Assembly: GCA_001599715.1 (NCBI GenBank)
Contig: BCHU01000012.1
Coordinates: forward strand, 124,001 to 188,000
Length of the DNA stretch: 64,000 nt
Reading direction: 5' to 3'
Source: Phaeotremella fagi
Taxonomy: Eukaryota > Basidiomycota > Tremellomycetes > Tremellales > Phaeotremellaceae
The position numbers and the translations under genes were made by a program. Shown piece after piece: positions 36,981-50,114 of this stretch; within the stretch, counting starts at the first letter, position 1, and every line of letters begins with the position of its first letter. A model generated the notes under the pieces. That model did not search any database. It was given only the letters and a program-made list of their open reading frames with translations, and was not told where the DNA came from.

Positions 36981-37001
36981 ATGTCTCATGTCAGAGCTTA
37001 A
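36981..37001 (+). promoter_or_regulatory. Overlapping upstream ORF at the GCN2 start
   Basis: ATG 36981 opens a six-codon frame (M-S-H-V-R-A) that stops at TAA 36999-37001. It starts seven bases before the chosen GCN2 ATG (36988) in another frame and runs past it. The context of the first ATG (CACAA-ATG) is no worse than that of the second (GTCTC-ATG), so scanning ribosomes should often take the first. Confidence 0.6.
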
Positions 37002-40000
37002 TCAGCTCGCTCGTGAAGAACTCGAAGCAGTTCGAGCGATATACGGCGTCAGTTTACTCCTATTTCCATGAAATTGTAGACGAAAAACTGACCAAGATTT
37101 GTATTAGGACGATTGGCATGATTTAGAACCTAAGAAAACAGCATGGGGGACAGCTCAGGAGAGTGGGTGGTGGGAAGTTAAATTACGAGCTGGTGATGAG
37201 AGAGTTAGTGTGGGTTTACGAGGGAGGTTGACTAAAGTGTGTTTCTCCGTTTTATGGTGTGGATTGAAAATCCTGATATCGTTTTTTTAGCAATATCCAA
37301 AACAACCTCCTCCGTTACAATTGGTTGATCCTGTTAATCTTTCTGCTGGTCATGTTCAAACTCTTACCAAGATTCTGCAAGATACCGCTAAAGCTTCTGT
37401 TGGTGGGGAAATGATATTTGAAGTACGTTCATTGTAAAACATTTGTCTTACACTTGTTAGCTCGCTTCGACAGCTCAAGAATGGATTAACGATAATCATC
37501 TACCTTTACCTAAACTAGGAGAATCAGCTCCAACATTGATGGAAGAGATGGCACAACGTGAAGAAGCTCAACGAGCCGTAGGTCGTTTGATAAGTATCAT
37601 TTTCTGACAACCCCAGGCCGAAGCTGCACAAAGAGTTCAACAACAGGAAACTAGATTGGCGCAAGCAGCAGAACAGAATCGATTACTTGACGAAAGGATT
37701 CAATTGGACGCATCGAGAAAAGAGGAAAGAGCTCGACAAGCCATCCTGGAAGAAACCGAACGTATCAGAATGGAATCTTTATCTGGTTTAACCGATGGTG
37801 AATTGGACAACAGATTTTTGGATCTCGAAACTCCAATCAGTGTTGATGGGTTCGAAGGGAAATTTTCAAAATGGATGATGTTCTCTGGTAAAAAAGAAGC
37901 TTTGTGGACTAGTTATACGGCAGAACCAGTTGTTGAAGATGGATTGATTAATCCTTCATTCGTCAAATCCTCACTTCCATCTATCACCGTTCAAATCATT
38001 GATTTTTCAATCAACTATTATTCTACTCCACAGGGTAGGAAGAAAATCGATAGTTTAGCTACGGAGATTGGTAGATTGAAAGACGTGAAACACATCAACA
38101 TCTTAAGGATCTATGGTGTTAAAAGAGATAAAAGTCCTAAAGGTTGGGAACGGTTGATGATACTTACGGAAAAAGTTGTCGAGGGTGGAAAATTGAAAAG
38201 TTGGTTAGGGAGAGTTGGAGTTGGGGAGGAGATTGCTAAGGTCAGTTTCTTGAGGCGTTGCGGCCATTCTGTAAGACTGACAGGAAAACCAGGATTATCT
38301 TAGTCAAATTCTCTCGGGCTTGTCAGAACTGCACAGAACGAACAACACTCAGAAACGTAGGTCAATTTGATCTACAATTGAAAGCTCATCTTCCCGCTCT
38401 AGAATTGGACCCCGATTCTGTACTGCTAGTGACCGATCCCTTGACCTCGGATATCATTGTCAAACTCTCTGGTACAGGCTATGCAAGACGAATCATAGAA
38501 TTCAACAGATCAAACAAATTCATCAATGGTATCGTTGATACCTTTCCTGCGTTTTGGTGAGTGTCTTGTGTGCACCACTCAAGACATATCTAACATGATT
38601 CCAGGTTGTCCCCGGATGAAATCGATTCCCCTTACTCGTACTCCATCAAACGCGATATCTGGCATGCAGGTGTACTTATGCTTCAAATGCTATTTGGTCT
38701 GGACTGTATTGCTACATATCCAAGCTTACACATTCTACTGCAGCATGGTCAGTATTATATTCAAGACAATGACTATCGTGTGACTAACTCTCGCTCAGCT
38801 CCAGCAGGTATCACAGATTCATTAACCGAACTACTCGCTGGTCTCCTGAACCCTCTTTTCAAAAAACGATTAACAGCTGAAGAAGCTTTACGAAAGCTGA
38901 AAGCTGAAGATGAAATCACGACAATGAACATCCGAAGTGTACGATCACAGTTTTCCGGTCAATCAGCTCCTTCACCTGGATTTCCTAGTCCTCAAGATCC
39001 ATTCGGACGGTCACCTGTGTTTGGTAAAGGGATGGCGTCATATTTCCCTACTTCTGGTGCTGGGAGTGGTCCACTTGTGTCGAGGTATCGGACTGATTTT
39101 GAGGAGGTTGAATTTTTGGTCAGTTGTTGATCTAATAAGTGGCTGAATGCAGCTGATGACGTTGCAGGGTAAAGGCGGTTTCGGTGAGGTTGTGAAAGCA
39201 AGAAATAAACTTGATTCAAGATCTTATGCTATCAGTGAGTCTCGCTCATGGATTCGATTTCACTGACACTACCGCAGAAAAAGTCAAACTACGACCTGAA
39301 GATAACGAAAATAAAGTTTTACGAGAAGTTGGTAGTCTTTCCAGAGTTTCTCATCAATATATCGTACGATATTACGGTTGTTGGCTTGAAGACATTGGTC
39401 GACCTGAAGCAGCAGTCGCTGAGGTTGAATCTTCGAGTTCAGTTCCTACAGTCTCAGACGATCAATTCGATATCTTCGCACCACCAAATTTTGATGATCT
39501 ATCGCGCAGAGATCATTCGAGGAGTGCATCCAGTTTCCCCAGGATACGATTTGCCAATTCAGGTGAAGACGAGGAAAGCGAAACTGAAAGTGAAAGCGAT
39601 AGTGATGATGATGATAGTAGTGTTTTATCTGCTGCTGAGACAGCGGCTGATCCGTCTGAAGCTAGAAATGGTAACGGAGTAGCCATACCCCGAGGAAGAC
39701 CTATTTCCATTGCTCAAAAGCCTTCAATGAGTTTGACGGATACTACGACAGACGATGGTGCTGTTCAAAGGATCTTGTATATCCAGATGGAATTCGTTGA
39801 AAAGGTTTGATAAGATTCTTTTCAGGATTGGAATAATACTGATGAGAAATTGTAGCAAACTTTGAGGGAGGCTATTACGACTGGTTTATCTGAGGAGGAC
39901 GGTTGGAGATTGTTGTTGCAGATCTTGCAGGCTTTGGCGCATATGTCGTCGTTGGGTATCGTACATCGAGGTGGGTGATACATGGCATTCTGGATTGGTA

Positions 40001-43000
40001 CTGATTGTGATTAGATCTCAAACCATCTAACATCCTGCTGGGTAAGTAGTTTTATAGACTTAAATTCGCATGTTGACCCTCTATGTAGACGCCAATGGAA
40101 ATGTGAAGATTGCAGATTTCGGTCTATCTGTGAGTTTCACCTTACATAGTCTATCCATCAGTTACTAATCTACAAGTTCAGACTACCGATATGTCTGCCA
40201 TCGAACCTAGTGGAAATCTACATCAATCTGCTGATTTCTCTGATCAAACTTCTGGGATAGGTACGAGTCTGTATATAGCTCCTGAAGTTTCTATCTCTCG
40301 GTCGACTTATAACGAAAAGGTCAGTGACAACGCACTTCCTACTATGGGGTTATACTGACTGCAATTTCCAGGCCGACATGTATTCCCTCGGTGTGATTTT
40401 CTTCGAAATGTGTTATTCTTTCAGAACTTCCATGGAACGTGCCCAAATCCTTACCGCTCTTCGGCAACCTGCCATCAATTTCCCAGTTGGTTGGCCTGTC
40501 GGACACCAAACGAACCAAAGAGAGGTTATCACTTGGTTATTGAGACATGATCCCAATATGAGACCTCAGGCTACTCAACTACTTGCCAGTAGTTTACTGC
40601 CTAGTCCTGAGAAACAGAAAGAATTCTATGAAACCGCTATCAATGGTGAGTTCGAGTTGTTGATCACACTCCGGGCTAATCTATTCATGCAGAATTGACG
40701 AATTCTAAATCAACACAATATCCCGCTCTTATTGATGCTCTGTTTACATCCTCACCTATGCACACCTTCTCCACACCTACGGATAACAGATTAGAAGATT
40801 ACACCTACGATAACGCCAATGAACATGACTACGAACTTACAATCTGGTTATCAGTCGTCGTTGCCCGCTTGGTCGAACTTCTACAAAGACATGGAGCAGT
40901 TGATGATTTCCTACCGTTGTTCATCCCAGAAACTTCACTCTTATCTGCTTTCCCTGATCTAACCCCGGTAAGACTACTAGATCAAAGTGGTAAAATCGTT
41001 CAACTACCTTCATCGGATTTACTGGGTCTAGCCAGATCGGCGAGTAGAAGATCGATAGAGAGGATCAAACGATATCACGTCGGTAGAAGATATGTCGATC
41101 ATCCTGCTGGTGGTCAACCTAGAGTCACTGGGGAGTTGAGGTATGTCTCAATTATTTTAGGACAACTGCCTCGGGACTGATTGATGACATTAGTTTCGAT
41201 ATCGTTTCGCCCATTCGTTCTTCGGCTGCTGAAGCTGAATTATTGGAAGTCGTTGATAAAGTCGTTTCTGAATTTCATGGTGTTAGATCATCAACACCTA
41301 ATGATTATGAGTTCCATATCAATCATGAGAGTGGTGAGTTGGGTTGTGGCAGTAATCGTTCGTTTCATTGATATCATGTTTAGTTCTTGCAACCATTCTA
41401 TCGACCGTGCCAGATCGAGCTAGGGCGAACGTTCTCAAAGCGTTCAAAGCAATTGGATCAGGTGTTTCTGGTTCTCAATCCAAAGCTCTGATAAGTGGTA
41501 TAGCGGGTTTATCAAAACCTCTCAAAGACGATTTAGAAGAATGCTGTGTAGCAGGTCAGTCAGCATAAACTCTTGGGATCATGCGTTAACTGATGATAAT
41601 GATTTAGATGATTTCGAATTGGTTCGACGGAAGATCGAAGGTTTGTTCCATAGTTCCAGTGCTAGACGTCGATTGGGTGTTGCGTTGGATGAAATGGCAG
41701 GGATCATTCGATTGGCAAGAGCTTGCGGTGTTAGACGTAAAATCTTGTTCAGACCTATATTGGCGAGGAATGCTGAGGTGAGCGATGGGTCTTGTGGTTT
41801 TGAACTTCTTGGCTGACTGGGTTTGCGACAGTTCTTTCGTGGTGGTTTCATGTTTGAATGTGTGCGGCGTGGCAAACAACGGGAGGTTATTGCTTTTGGT
41901 GGTCGGTAAGTGTATTCTTGTTGTTTTGGAAAACGTTGTTAGCTAAACAATGACAGTTACGACTCTTTGTTGGAACATTTCAAGGAACCTGCGCAGCAGA
42001 TGCAGAGTCGCAGAGTTTTTGGTGCTGGGTTATCAATTGCGGTTGAGTGAGTTTAATTTTTTGCTTAGATAGAGATATCGACGGTTAGCTGAAACAAAAC
42101 TTTCTAGTCAATTGGCTAGAATGATTCGGAAATATGAATCCTCCCTTTCTAGCAGATTGATGATGAAGGAGAAAGATGAAGAGAAATCTTTTGGGTATTG
42201 GGCACCAGCTGTAGGTTCATCTTCGTTACTTAAACAGTTGACTGATAACACTCAGCGATGTGATGTCTACGTTGCCGCAGCTGCACAAGAAGATTTGGCA
42301 GCTAGATTGAGTGTAACGGGGGATTTATGGAGAGCTGGCATCAGAGCGGATCTACAATATGACGATGATCGAGTTTTGGACGAGGTCATGAGAGAATGTT
42401 CGGATCTGAATACTCTGTCAGTCCCTTCGTTGTTTCAAATAACTCGACTGACGTGTTATTCTTAGATTCCTGGTCATTCCAAGAGCCAATAGACCAGTTG
42501 TAAAAGTACGAAACGTCTTGCGTAAATCAGAAGAAGAAGGTGAGTCACTGCCTCAAATTGAATAATCCAATGCTGAAAACACTTGCTGTCCAGTGCCACG
42601 AAACGAATTATGCAATTGGTTGAGAATGGCGATCATCGAACAAAGACGTATAGATTCAACGTACGCTTTCAACGAGAATTCCAGTCATCAACTGAACGCC
42701 CCGGTGTCGACTGGTGGTATAGAGAGGGGGACGGAGAACGTTATCGATATCAGATTGGTTTTACCGCCTGAACCTCCGGCTTCTACTAAACCGCTCAAAT
42801 CGAAACCTGTGAGGAAACATCGACATGTTACCAAGGTAAGTTCAATCTCCCCTCATAAAATAAATATATGGTATACTGAGCTAGGCATCTTACAAATAGT
42901 CGGTTTATTATGATAAAGGTCAGTTTAGTAGAAAATAGAGATTTGAATTTCGACTAACCCAAAACCCGACAGCTCACGAATTCGCGACCAACGTTAAAAC

Positions 43001-43319
43001 GACTTTACCGATCTTCGGTGTGGATCTACCCAACAATCTCATTTCTTATTTAACACTAGAAACGAATTGGATCAACGACGACGATCATTGGAAATTCAAC
43101 GTTTTGCAGAACCTCAACTCGAATTCGAACGGGTTCGGTCATGTCGAAAGGAAATATATTGAAATCGTTCGTGAGAGCGTTAAAGCTTTTATTCGGTCCA
43201 ATAATAGTAATAATAATAACAATAACAATAATAATACAACGACGGCAACGACGACAGCTGTTAGTTGTTGGTTATTCTCTGTTAGAGAAGGACGGGGATT
43301 CTTACTTCAATCGAAGTAA
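36988..43319 (+). CDS. GCN2: eIF2-alpha kinase GCN2
   Basis: ATG 36988 (MSELNQLAREELEAVRAIYG) to stop 43319, roughly 1,600-1,700 residues and many introns. Domain order matches Gcn2. An RWD domain (ELEAVRAIYGDDWHDLEP) binds the Gcn1 partner. A charged coiled-coil (AAQRVQQQETRLAQAAEQN) follows. A degenerate pseudokinase domain lies at about 37950-38900. The kinase domain has VEFLGKGGFGEVVKARN, the ATP lysine in YAIKKVKLR (split by an intron), a long acidic insert (SETESESDSDDDDSS), HRDLKPSNILLD, KIADFGLS and IAPEV. A HisRS-like domain (about 40800-42900) includes RPILARNAEFFRGGFMFECV and a GGRYDSL motif. A C-terminal ribosome/dimer domain includes an Asn run (about 43199-43236). It senses uncharged tRNA and phosphorylates eIF2-alpha. 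Confidence 0.95.
43199..43236 (+). repeat. Asn-coding AAT/AAC microsatellite in GCN2
   Basis: A run of AAT and AAC triplets codes for a series of asparagines in the C-terminal domain of GCN2, followed by ACG/ACA threonine codons. Probably length-variable. Confidence 0.85.
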
Positions 43320-43459
43320 TTAGAATGTTACTGTAGACATGTCTGTTTTTTTGATACTAATGCATGATGAATTTACTTTGTTGGAAACTTTTCATTTATA
43401 TTCTACTCTACAAAGAAAACAGCCATTATCGTTAATCCTACAATCCCACTTATCCCCGT

Positions 43460-46400
43460 CTACTCGTCAAAATCATATTCGAACGGAGCAGGCATTTCAG
43501 CTTCTTGAATCTCCCCACTGGCTGATGGTTGATCAACAACCTGAGCTTCAGGTTCAGGTTGAACTTGGACAGTACGGAATGAATTAGGTGGCCAGAGCGT
43601 ATCGTCCAATTTAATATATTCACCCTCTGAACTCGAAGCCGGTGAAAGATCTTTGAGAATGACGACAGAGCCTGAACCGATCTTGGTCGTTCCACTACTT
43701 GTACCGTTTTTAGATTCAGCTTCAAGAGAGTGATCACCAATCGGTCTGACGGGTTGATATCTCGTTTTCAGGGATTCAGGGAACGAGAGATATGATAATT
43801 GGGTGGTGGTGACTCTTGTCATGTTCTTCACTGTGAACGAGTTGGGTTCGTTGGGGATTGGTGTGGATTTACGATCTTTTTTAGGTGTGGATGATTCCGT
43901 GTTTTTTTCGTCCTAACCCAAAAAACGTAAGTTGCTGTTAAATCAAGTAGCCCAAGGTGACTCACCGTGTCCATAGCTTCGCCAGCTTCAGCTTTCTTGA
44001 CTTTAGCTCTAGCTTGACTTTTAGCTGTAGTTGACAAAACCGCAGTTTTGGCTTTAGCAGTTTTACTCTCTTTGACCTTCTTTTCAACTGATGGATAAGC
44101 GAACAAACTTGGTTTAGTCGAACATTCGAATGAGATATCTGGAACTCTGAGTTTCTCGTCAAGAGCGATAACACTTGTTGGTTGGAAAGCTAATCCCAAT
44201 CCATGTGCCATCGGGAACCAATACCAAAATTGAACAAACATGGCCATTCCGATGATCGCTTTCATGTTGTTCGTTCCTGCTCTTGTTGACATTTTGAGTG
44301 TCATGTTTCGACCACCTGCATCTATTATACCTTGAGCTAGAGATGCTCCGAATCTTGCCATTGGATCTTCATGCGTGTTTTCAACTACTTTCGTGAAAAG
44401 TTCTCTGATAGACGTTGCTTTCGGTGTGGAGGCTTCAGATTGTTGGATGAGAATCATTGCTAGGGAGATGTAGGCTCCTTGACGAACGAAGTCGATTGGA
44501 TCTTTGGTCATGGGTTCGAGAAGGTCGATAGCGGCCTGTTGTGGATGTCAATTTTTGGTGTAAATGGTTCTTACGCCATTGACTCACCTCAAGTCCTGTA
44601 CCAGCACAAGAGATGCCTAAAGCTAATGTTGCACCATGTCTGACGTGGGGGTTATAACTTTCTGCAAGTAATTGAACAACTCTTGGAACTTGGGTATGAT
44701 TTCTGAACATAACAAATCCAAGTGCCGTTACAGCCGCACGTCTAACATCATCGTTGACATCGGAGACAGCAACATGGAGGAGTTTTCTGATAGCCCAGTT
44801 GTTTGCTGTGCCGGCATGAGCAAGAGCTATAGTGAACATTGCTCCGTAACGAAGAATGGAATCCTGTGACGATTGTGAGCAGGTTACGCATAGGACCAAA
44901 AGGCCGCAAAATCTAAACCTACCTTCTCGTTCATCATCTCCTCAATCAAACCATTGGCTTGATCCCTAGCTCCATAATTAACAAAGGCAATACCAACAGC
45001 TAAACTTCTGATAATCTTTTCATGCTGCGTTTCCTTGGCATAAGTAAGCATTTCCTGAACTGCTTTAGAAGATCCAGATCCAAGCATGACCAAACCCATG
45101 GCGTATCCCGCAGCTTCACCAGCCGTTGCGTTGTCTTGATATAAAGCGGTACGGATTTCGTCGTAAATGTCTGTTCCAAATGGTCAGTCTTCAACTTATC
45201 TCTAATTGTATTTACTCACCCTCATCACCTGTTGAGATTGCACAAACACCCAAACCAAGAGCTGCACCATGTTGGACGATAGGATCCAGACCTTCAGCGA
45301 TATTCTTCCGTAATTCATCCTGAGCTAATTCTTTTCTTCCAGTGTAGATAAGACCCAAAGCGAACAACGCTCCACCTTCACTGTATTTGTTAGGAGTCGA
45401 TCCACCAGGTAGATATGGCTTGACCACCCTGATACCGTTGATATATGAACCTCTGTGAATGACACCTAAAGCGGCAGCAGCTGAGAATTTAGCCCAATGT
45501 GTTGCTCGACCTAACCAGTCGAGATTCTCTCTGAGGAATTGATCAGATGTTGTTCCACAATGAGAGAAAGCGTTGGCGAAAGTGATAGCGGAATGATAGA
45601 TAGAATAGCGGTCCTCCAAAGCGTCCTGAACAAATCAGTCAGTGAAATTTCGAGCTTGGCTTACAAGCTACTCACTTTGGTAGCCTTCAGCACCGTCAAA
45701 TCAGCTTTGTTGTTCTTGTGAAGGAAATTCAAGAACAATTCTGCGCTCTTCAACCCAAGCAGAATTTGGTTGATGAGAACTTTGGGTTCGGTGGAGGACT
45801 GGGATATAATCAGTACTGAGTCTCATTGAATTGAAATGTTCCAGACCCACCTCCATCAACCCATCTTCTACCATTAAACCCTTGGTCGCCAAAGCGTTTC
45901 TTACACCAGCAACGAAATTCTGCGTTCCAAATTCACAAACGTCAAAAGCGATCTGATATGCTTCTAAGAGATTGTTCTCTTCGATTAGGGTAATTAACGA
46001 TTGACCGCATGCTGTGGAATCGTCCAATTGAATCCAAATTTGAGTTAAAGAGTTGTAGTCTAATTGAGGTGATTTGAGGAAAAGTCGCCATAGTAATTGA
46101 AGAAGCTAGGGGGTGTGAGTGAAAGCAGAGAACACAATCCAGAAATATTTACCTCATTTCTAAACGATACAGGCCATGAATCGTTTCCACTTGATGCAAT
46201 AACCAAATCATTCAAAATATATCTCAACAAAGCTTCGTCATGTGCGGGTATAGTATGTTTAGCAGGAACTCCAGGTTGGGTGGGTTGGACTGGGGCACGA
46301 GAAGTGACATAAATCATTTCGAGTAGATCAAGTCGGCGTAAGGATAATGCTAATCCAATTGCCTAAATCATAGTTAGGTTTGGTGATCAGCTCTATGACA

Positions 46401-47000
46401 TACCAATTTGCCATTATCCGTTTGACCACTTCTCAATACACCTTCAACGATTTCTGCTAATCTCGTATCGACTTGTTTACCAGCTTCAGTCTCTTCTATC
46501 GCTCTATCAAGACATCCAGCTAATACGACGAATTAGAGATATTTTCGAGATACAGTTTATAACCTACCAATGATGGTTTCTCTGTATTCCCCTTGTGGCT
46601 CATCTTGAAACGCTTTACCAGCTTGTAAAGCGAACTCAACAGCTTCACTTAATAACCCAAGGTAGAAATAAATCTTAGAACAGAGAAGAGCAGCGTATGG
46701 ACGTTGTTCAGCTGGGAGTTCTTTAGATATTGGATCTGCTAAAAGTTCACTGTGGGGTCGTTAGCTCATAGAAGGGAGTTGAGCTAATGAGTTGATCCTA
46801 CATGTATGCTACTTTCTCTGAAATTTCTGCCCAGAAGGTTGGAATGATTGATAAAAGGTGAGTTAAGGCGTAGACTCTGATATCCTTGTCATCGTCTTCT
46901 AGAAGAGCTAGAGAGCCGGCTGGGGGGGGAAGTTAGCAAAGAGATTGAAGCTGTATTAGCTAGACGTACCAGCACTTGTTGTTACAGTTGCTATAGGCAT
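43460..47000 (-). CDS. RPN2: 26S proteasome regulatory subunit Rpn2 (PSMD1)
   Basis: ATG 46998-47000 ([19 protein letters not shown]) to TAG 43460-43462, about 980 residues, about ten introns. The N-terminal helical region is followed by the proteasome/cyclosome repeat toroid, with repeats such as [49 protein letters not shown] and [12 protein letters not shown]. The C-terminal part ([21 protein letters not shown]) and a charged Lys/Ala linker follow. The protein ends [11 protein letters not shown], which matches the PFEY tail known to bind the ubiquitin receptor Rpn13. It is a large scaffold of the proteasome base. Divergent from OLE1 across 611 bases. Confidence 0.96.
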
Positions 47001-47611
47001 TGCGGTGAGGATGAGATGAGATGGTTAAATGGTAGAATTGATAGATAGATAAATGAGTAGATCAGTAGATGGAGGTTGAATGAAATGACTCTACGCTTAC
47101 GCTGACGCGTTACTCCGCCACAGCCGGGAATACGGCGATACAACCTTGACTACACGGAGATACTATTGAACTCCTTCATTTTTCCATGGGGTATTGTGGG
47201 GTTAGTCACTTTACCCTGAACTGGTTGCGCCCTCTGCCTGCCGATCGATGATCTAATCTTGGAATGGAATGAATCGTATACATGCTATCAACTCAAAAGG
47301 TTAACTACCATCCCCAAGACAACGGTAGACTAAGGTGACGCAAGTTAAACAAAGTACAAATCACTCACACTTATTCAATCTATCCACTACTCCCTCTACG
47401 TCTCTCTCACTCACTTCCCCACGATAAACACCACAGCGGCTATCGATCGATAACCCCCGCCGATCTCAAGTCCATCCCACACCATTTCCACGTTACCTTT
47501 TGTATTTTCATTAAAAGCTCTCCAACAACCCATTCATACATGAAGGACTAACAATTTCAATTCCTTGTTTTTCACCTTCCTTCCATTCTATCAACTCACA
47601 GTCATTCCAAT
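47001..47611. promoter_or_regulatory. Shared divergent promoter region, RPN2 and OLE1
   Basis: A 611-base region bounded by the two start codons. It contains one ACGCGT at 47105-47110 on the RPN2 side. On the OLE1 side a three-codon upstream ORF (M-K-D, stop) lies at 47540-47551, 60 bases before the OLE1 ATG. No TATA box stands out. Confidence 0.5.
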
Positions 47612-49556
47612 ATGACTACAACTCAACACCAAAAACCAAGAGAGAGGATATGGTGGTGTGAGTGAATCCATAACTCTCTGCTAGTCACCTACTAAAACCT
47701 GTTGAATAGCTAATGCGATTCTGTTCACTGCGATGCACATATTCGCTATTGTCGGTGCGACCTATCTCTCCCCATTGAAGGATTTAGATTGGAGGACTGC
47801 AATCGTCTGTTTTGTTAGTTGGCAATTAGCAAGTTTTGGGTGAGTAAACAACAACAACCTTTATCATAAAGTTAACGAACAAACCTTTTCAGGATTACCA
47901 TATGTATGACCCCTACTTATACACTCCCTACCTCAACTAACAGAATCAACAGGCTACCACCGACTGTACTCCCATCGAGCATTCACAGCAACCCTCCCCC
48001 TCCGCATCGTTCTTGCCTGGATGGGCTCCATGGGATTTCAAGGAAGTATCAAATGGTGGGTTCTAAGACACAGACTACATCATCGGTAAGTCATCCCCCA
48101 TTCAAAACCCAAACACCAACTCACCCCAAGTGTAGCTTCACAGATGATCCAATCCATGATCCCTACGCTGCAACCAAAGGTTTATGGTGGTCGCATTGTG
48201 GATGGATATTCTGGAAACCAGTTTATCCAAGGATGAAACTCATTGAACGAAGTGATTTAGATTCGGATCCTGGTAGGTACAACACACCCAACTGACTTTC
48301 GTGATTAACATCGATGTAGTCGTTCTATTCCAACATAAACATTATATCCCTATTGCCGTTTTCTCAGGTTTGGTTTTACCAGCGTTGATAGCTCATTTCG
48401 GTTGGAACGATGGTTTAGGTGGTTTAGTTTGGGGTGGGGCGGTGGCGAGGCTGTTGATATGGTATGTCGTCAGGGAATTGGGTTTTTGCTAAGGTTGTCT
48501 CAGGCATACAACTTTCTGCATCAATTCTCTCGCTCATTGGACTGGGCTTCAACCATATACTGAAGAGGTTACGGCAAGGGGTAACTATGTCAGTGTACTC
48601 TCATGTTTGGTGGATAGATCTGTTGCTGATATTTGCAATTTGCTAGCTTCTTGCACTACTGACATCTGGGGAGGGTAATCATAAGTGAGTAATTTGCGTG
48701 GTAGTAAGGATTGAGCTGATGTCAACCTCCTTTCAGTTTCCATCATGCTTTCCCGTGAGCTTCCTCATACAACACCTTATTGCTTGCTAACTCTCAATTC
48801 AGTAAGGATTTTCGTAACGGTCCACATCCAGCGTAAGTTCACCGAGTTTTCTGAGCAAACACCTAACTTACACCCAAAAGCGACTGGGATCCAACGAAAT
48901 GGATAATATACACTCTCCACCATTACACCCCCCTAGTCCCAACGATAGCCACCACTCCGGAATCAGCAATCAGAAAAGCCCGAGCCAGCGTTTACATGGC
49001 CGAAGCGGATCGATTAACTGCCGATCTACCTACCGAGGAGAGACTAAAGAACATTGACGACTTACCCATATGGACGACCAAAGAAGTCAGAAGGAAACAT
49101 GGACAATGGATTGGGAGTGGGATAAATAGACGACGAATGGTGTTGTTGATCATCGAGGGATTCGTTGTTGACGCAGGTGGATATCTGGATGATCATGTGA
49201 GTCAACTACCTACGAAGCATAAAGGGAGACTGACACAAACCCAGCCTGGCGGTCAACAACTGATCCTCTCCAACGCTATCAAACCACTCCCAACCAACCC
49301 CGATACACCGTCAAGACCAAATTCACCGATCGTAGATAGTGGTTATTCATCCGGATCGAGTTCAAGTTTTGAAATGATATCTAATACCAAGAATCGCGAT
49401 GACGACGAAGATGAAGGGGAGGGGTTGAGGGAGGCTACAAAACCTTTCTTTGGGGGGATGAATAATCATTCGGGGGCTGCTAAGGAACGAATGAGATGTT
49501 TGAGAGTAGCTCGTTATCAGGGGCAGGGGCAGGGGTTTGGGGATGGGGTTCGATAG
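47612..49556 (+). CDS. OLE1: Stearoyl-CoA (delta-9) desaturase with C-terminal cytochrome b5 domain
   Basis: ATG 47612 (MTTTQHQKPRERIWW), stop TAG 49554-49556, about 490 residues. The three histidine boxes are YHRLYSH, RHRLHHR and EGNHNFHH; the second is followed by FTDDPIHDPY. Hydrophobic stretches between them fit four membrane helices in the ER. A micro-exon of about 11 bases around 47894-47904 codes for GITI ahead of the first box. The splice as read gives Cys where homologues have Gly (ITI-C-YHRLYSH). The C-terminus is a fused cytochrome b5 domain with heme ligands in DDHPGG and NNHSGAA, separated by a Ser/Asp-rich insert of about 45-50 residues. It introduces the delta-9 double bond into saturated acyl-CoA, taking electrons from cytochrome b5 reductase. 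Confidence 0.93.
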
Positions 49557-50114
49557 TTGGTTTTTTGGGTGCTGTAGTGTGATTAGTGTTAGATGCGGTA
49601 TTCTGCGTTCGAAAAATGTTCCAGACTGCTTTCACTTCTCCTTGTGAGAAAAAAAATTCATTAATAAGAATTTGTAAGATGTTTAGAAAGAAACTTCCTT
49701 CAAGTTACACAAACGCTTTCTATCCTTTTGCTCCTCATCTGAAGGTGGCATTTCCTTTGTTCGCCACTTCTGATCAGATCTGGAAACAAAACACGATTGA
49801 ACAAAGGATCAACATTCTTTGTCATAATGAAAGGAAGAGCAAAAGAAAACTTTTTTATCAACAAAAAAGAAAATGGATATTGAAGAATGGGATCGTTCTA
49901 CATGACATGATTTGTTGTACTTGTACAACTTTTACCTTCATAACCACCATATCGACCCATCATCAGCAGGAAATAACAAGTCCTGTACAACTACTTCGAG
50001 TGTCATTAAGATCTTTCTTCAAGCTTGAGACAAACTATAAACCTTTAGATTCAAATAATGAGAGTAGTATAAACCTTTTCCCCAACATTCGAATTACCTA
50101 TCTGCATTGTCGTA
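49557..50114. other. Spacer with a long but unlikely ORF
   Basis: 3' side of OLE1 and promoter of the next gene. The plus ORF 49586-50179 (197 codons, first ATG at 49616) has no domain likeness and overlaps the signal-peptide exon of the next gene in another frame, so it is not called. Confidence 0.5.

Noticed and set aside
47105..47110. ACGCGT upstream of RPN2
   Set aside because: Single site and RPN2 is not known as an MBF target; kept only as a note in the promoter entry.
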